NCBI RefSeq assembly: GCF_000422285.1
Contig: NZ_AULM01000011.1
Span: 1-64,000 of the forward strand
DNA length: 64,000 nt
DNA from: Desulfatiglans anilini DSM 4660
GTDB lineage: Bacteria; Desulfobacterota; DSM-4660; Desulfatiglandales; Desulfatiglandaceae
Reading direction: 5' to 3'
A model generated the notes under the pieces. That model saw nothing but the letters and a program-made list of their open reading frames with translations. It was not told the DNA's origin and made no database searches. The translations under genes and the position numbers were made by a program. How positions within the stretch are numbered: position 1 is the stretch's first letter; the number at the start of each line of letters is the position of its first letter. This document shows, in pieces, positions 61,263-64,000 of the stretch.

Positions 61263-62306
61263 TCAGACATTGAAGCGGAACGTGATGATGTCGCCGTCCT
61301 TCACGCGATAATCTTTTCCTTCGAGACGCACGAGCCCCGCCTTCTTGCATTCGAGAAAAGTCCCTTTTTCTTCGAGGTCATCGAAATGAAAGACCTCGGC
61401 GCGGATGAAGCCGCGTTTGATGTCGGAATGGATGGCCCCGGCCGCTTCGAGTGCAGGTGTGCCGTCTGGGATCGGCCAGGCCTTGACCTCATCCGGCCCC
61501 ACCGTGAAAAAGGAGATGCGCTTCAGGAGTTCGAATGAGCGTCGGATCACGCGATCGAGTGCAGATTCTGCAATATCGTAGGCCTCGCGGAATTCTTGGG
61601 CCTCCTCTGAAGTCATGTGGGCGATGTCCTCTTCGAGACGGCCTCGCACCACCATCCGGTCGGCCCCGGTGGGGGGCGTCGACCATTCCGGCAGGGCCAC
61701 GTCTTCATCTTGGTTGTTGAGGATGATCAGCATCGGCTTGGCCGACAGGAGGGTGAAACCCCGTAGTTCCGGCGCTTCGGCGAGCTCCGGGTCGGAGCGG
61801 AGCGCGGCGCCTTTTTCGAGGATGGCCCGGCACGCCTCGAGCTGTTCCTGCTCTTTCCCCTCCGGCGGCTTGCCGCGGCGGCGGTCGAGTTCAAGCCGTT
61901 CGAGCCGCTTTTCCACCACGACCAGGTCGTTCAGGATCATCTCTTCCTCGACCTGCCGGAAGTCCTGCTCGCTTTCGGGTGGCCTTCCATCGAGCGACGG
62001 GAAGTTCCGGACGACGTGGAGCAGGGCGTCGCAGTTGCGGACCTGGGACCAGAGGGCCCTTTCAGCCTTGGACGCCTTGGCAGAGGGGATTTCCGAGGGC
62101 AGCAGGTATTCGATCCGTGCATAGGTGGTTTTTTTGGGCTGGTAGACGCCGCTCAGATAGTCGATGCGTTGATCCAAAACCGTGATGGTTGCGATTCTTG
62201 GATCCGAGGCGCCGGCCTGCCCGGGGGTTTCGCCCCTGGCGCCGGTCAATGCTGCAAAAACCGTCGCTTTGCCAGCTTCGGGAAGTCCAATGATACCGAG
62301 TTTCAT
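61263..62306 (-). CDS. Degenerate YchF/Obg-like GTPase paralogue
   Basis: This 347-residue protein is clearly related to YchF/OLA1: N-terminal MKLGIIGLPEAGKATVFAAL, a central coiled coil and the C-terminal TGS-like end with GAIHSDIKRGFIRAEVFHF and KDGDIITFRFNV. The P-loop reads GLPEAGKA, with alanine where serine or threonine binds magnesium. The switch II DxxG block is replaced by IEYLLPSE. It may bind nucleotides weakly or not at all. It is listed apart from true YchF, which must be elsewhere if present. Confidence 0.85.
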   Translation of the reverse strand: MKLGIIGLPEAGKATVFAALTGARGETPGQAGASDPRIATITVLDQRIDYLSGVYQPKKTTYARIEYLLPSEIPSAKASKAERALWSQVRNCDALLHVVRNFPSLDGRPPESEQDFRQVEEEMILNDLVVVEKRLERLELDRRRGKPPEGKEQEQLEACRAILEKGAALRSDPELAEAPELRGFTLLSAKPMLIILNNQDEDVALPEWSTPPTGADRMVVRGRLEEDIAHMTSEEAQEFREAYDIAESALDRVIRRSFELLKRISFFTVGPDEVKAWPIPDGTPALEAAGAIHSDIKRGFIRAEVFHFDDLEEKGTFLECKKAGLVRLEGKDYRVKDGDIITFRFNV

Positions 62307-62449
62307 AGGTCTGAAAGTGTCCTCAGGGCTGGGTCCGGGAGTTGTGGCTCCGGTTCCTGCCCGGTTGGGGATTCCGATTCGGCGGGGAGGAGCTGCACCG
62401 GACCCTTATAGCAAGTCGGCTATCGAAAAGCAATGCGCAGGTCGAGGCG

Positions 62450-63166
62450 TCAACGTCCGCTGCGCCACTTTCTCAGCAGGATATAGATGGCCCCCGTACC
62501 GCCGTCATAAGGCCTCGCGGTCGAAAAGGCAAGCACGATGCGTTTTATGCTGCCGCGGTTGAGCCAGACCGGCAGACGTTCCTTCAGCACCGGGATGTTG
62601 TTTTCCGAATTCAGGCCGCGTCCATGGACGACCAAAACGCAGCGAAGCCCCAACTGGTGGCTGCGTATCAGGAATCCCCGCAGCTGGGCTTCCGCTTCCT
62701 GCTTCGTCAGGCCGTGCAGATCGATGTAATCCTGAACGGGAAATTCGCCGCGCTTGAGGCGCAGCATCAGCTTGCGGCTGAACCCAGGCACGCACCCTTC
62801 GATATACTCGTCGCTGAAGGTGATATCGAGTTGCGCTGCGCCGCTGATCAGGTCGGACAGGTGCGCCATCACCTCCAGTTCGTCGTCCCTGGCGCTGTGC
62901 GGCGGCCGCAGGTGGGGATCTGGCTGGGATGTGACCATGCCTTTCCCGCGCACCAGGGGTTTGACATCCGTCATGGCGCGAAGGAAAACCTCCGTCTCGT
63001 CCGGGATTTCCTGCGGCTGCGGCGGAGGCGGCGCCTCCGCCGCGGGAAGGGCTTTCGGCCGCCGTTGTTTGCGGCGCATGCCCAGAACCGGGTTGAAAGG
63101 TCCCTCCATGGATTTTACCGCGCCCCGGCCGGGCGGCGTACGGTTTTTCTTTTTCCTGCGGGGCAT
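62450..63166 (-). CDS. Smr-domain protein
   Basis: This protein of about 238 residues has a proline-rich basic N-terminal half (RRKKKNRTPPGRG, PPPPQPQE) and a C-terminal Smr domain (about 155-238) with DLHGLTKQEAEAQL, VLVVHGRGLNS and GGTGAIYILLRK. Smr domains are nucleases or nucleic-acid binders, found alone and at the end of MutS2. Stand-alone forms have been tied to ribosome rescue, in E. coli SmrB. The start is ATG 63166 or 63226; neither has a strong ribosome site. Confidence 0.88.
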   Translation of the reverse strand: MPRRKKKNRTPPGRGAVKSMEGPFNPVLGMRRKQRRPKALPAAEAPPPPQPQEIPDETEVFLRAMTDVKPLVRGKGMVTSQPDPHLRPPHSARDDELEVMAHLSDLISGAAQLDITFSDEYIEGCVPGFSRKLMLRLKRGEFPVQDYIDLHGLTKQEAEAQLRGFLIRSHQLGLRCVLVVHGRGLNSENNIPVLKERLPVWLNRGSIKRIVLAFSTARPYDGGTGAIYILLRKWRSGR

Positions 63167-63433
63167 GATCGGGCACGAAGTATTACATCTCTCAGGTCTG
63201 CACAAAAGGGGCTTGAAATCATCCAATAAATAAAACTATAACACTTCCATCCTGACCTGTCAGGATCTAAAGCAGGGGGCGCCGATGGATTGCGCCGATC
63301 CTGCCGTGGTTTTTTTGCAGGCGGGCGGACCTTTTTTCGAGGGCTGTTCCGGGACAAAGGAATCGAAATAGGTTTCTTGCGGCGAGAAGACGGGAAGGAC
63401 CCACAAGGGAGGCAATCCCGGGAAAGGTTTGAT

Positions 63434-64000
63434 ATGGCACGCGTTGACGACTACAAGAAGGCGGCGGAAATCGCCAGAAGCGCCTTGAAAGAGGCCAACC
63501 CGAAGCGGGTGGCGGACAGGGCCGGAGGGCGGTTTGAAGGGGCGCAGGGCCAGGATCCCTGCCTGGTCATTCGTTTTTTGAACCGGCAGGTGAAGGTGTG
63601 TTGGCCGGAGGTGTTGCCGGTTTATGAACAGACCGGCGAAGAGCTTCCCATCCAGCAGCAGGTCCTGCTGCTGCATTTTCTGGAGGGAAGCGGGCCGGGC
63701 GCGCCGAGCGGAGAATGGGTCGCTTATCAGGAGATACCGGACGGCAAGTTCTATTTGGACCCTTTTTTGAGGAGGGCCAAAAATCCGATGGTGCAGACCT
63801 TTGGCGAGCAGCCGGAGCGCCTGGTGACCTTGGCCGCTAAGGTTTACGGCGGAAAACCGGCCGGTGAAGGGGATGCCTCCATCATTGTCGATGCCCTGCC
63901 GGGGGTGCCGGTGTTGCTCATCCTGTGGCAGGGAGACGACGAATTCCCGCCCGAAGGGAACATCCTCTTCGATCGGAGCATTATCGGCGCTCTTTCCGCT
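63434..64000 (+). CDS. DUF3786 domain protein, cut by the window end
   Basis: An open frame from ATG 63434 (GGAAAGG seven bases upstream) runs to the end of the window, giving 189 residues without a stop. LLHFLEGSGPGAPSGEWVAY and the end segment WQGDDEFPPEGNILFDRS are typical of DUF3786, a domain of anaerobic bacteria and archaea that often occurs with corrinoid or iron-sulfur proteins. The C terminus lies outside the window. Its function is unknown. Confidence 0.82.
   Translation, partial: MARVDDYKKAAEIARSALKEANPKRVADRAGGRFEGAQGQDPCLVIRFLNRQVKVCWPEVLPVYEQTGEELPIQQQVLLLHFLEGSGPGAPSGEWVAYQEIPDGKFYLDPFLRRAKNPMVQTFGEQPERLVTLAAKVYGGKPAGEGDASIIVDALPGVPVLLILWQGDDEFPPEGNILFDRSIIGALSA

Noticed and set aside
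62342-63229. Plus-strand frame of 295 codons opposite the Smr gene
   Set aside because: Antisense shadow; the Smr motifs DLHG and HGRG are in the minus frame.
1-64000. CRISPR array or toxin-antitoxin pair
   Set aside because: No regularly spaced short direct repeats with unique spacers and no recognisable toxin or antitoxin pair were found. The tandem units at 20301-20456 have no spacers.

Overview
The window is a stretch of a fairly GC-rich bacterial chromosome, most likely from an anaerobic member of the Desulfobacterota (former Deltaproteobacteria). This rests on gene content: a myxobacteria/Geobacter-like pilin-ABC cluster, a tungstate ABC importer, a cluster of NifX-like, Mrp and paired MinD-ferredoxin proteins of the type found in sulfate reducers, and a TRAP-fed beta-oxidation module. 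No rRNA or marker gene allows a species assignment.

Layout. 0.4-6.6 kb: type IV pilin followed by a GT-C/TPR membrane protein, a PilG-like protein, an ABC ATPase/permease pair (PilH/PilI-like) and a family 2 glycosyltransferase. 6.9-13.1 kb: GAF sensor kinase, small zinc-ribbon proteins, queD, kdsB, recJ. 13.0-20.0 kb, minus strand: ACT-domain protein, hflC-hflK, a GlcD-type flavin dehydrogenase and tupCBA. 20.0-22.3 kb: a composite repeat, a PpiC-type foldase and two adjacent tRNA-Ser genes. 22.4-24.7 kb: a gene fusing cysteine synthase to cysteinyl-tRNA synthetase. 25.1-29.9 kb: MFS transporter, TrmJ-like methyltransferase, Ugd and UDP-xylose synthase. 30.3-33.2 kb: sigma-54 two-component pair. 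33.8-42.2 kb: radical SAM protein, purD, TIM-barrel protein, DUF1858-like protein, a duplicated small element, metallo-beta-lactamase-fold protein, J-domain protein and a PAS sigma-54 activator. 42.5-54.0 kb: acyl-CoA dehydrogenase, 3-hydroxyacyl-CoA dehydrogenase, hydratase, thiolase, CoA ligase, TRAP transporter, receiver protein, hydratase/isomerase and a TetR regulator, together an apparent uptake, activation and beta-oxidation unit for an organic acid. The part from about 48.6 to 54.2 kb is visibly more AT-rich than its surroundings. 54.6-59.9 kb: a probable metallocluster-assembly operon (two NifX-like proteins, Mrp-NifX fusion, zinc-ribbon peptide, IscU-like scaffold, two MinD-ferredoxin ATPases). 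60.1-64.0 kb: argC, a degenerate YchF paralogue, an Smr protein and a DUF3786 protein cut by the window edge.

Points most worth following up: the cysteine synthase-CysRS fusion with an altered KMSKS loop; the metallocluster operon with its IscU-like scaffold and Mrp-NifX fusion; a dispersed intergenic repeat family built from a GTTTCC/GGAAAC palindrome with an internal module of about 52 bp in one or three copies; a YchF paralogue that has lost core GTPase residues; and a duplicated small minus-strand ORF with one intact and one decayed copy. No CRISPR array, prophage or complete insertion sequence was seen. All starts and functions come from reading the sequence alone, without database searches.
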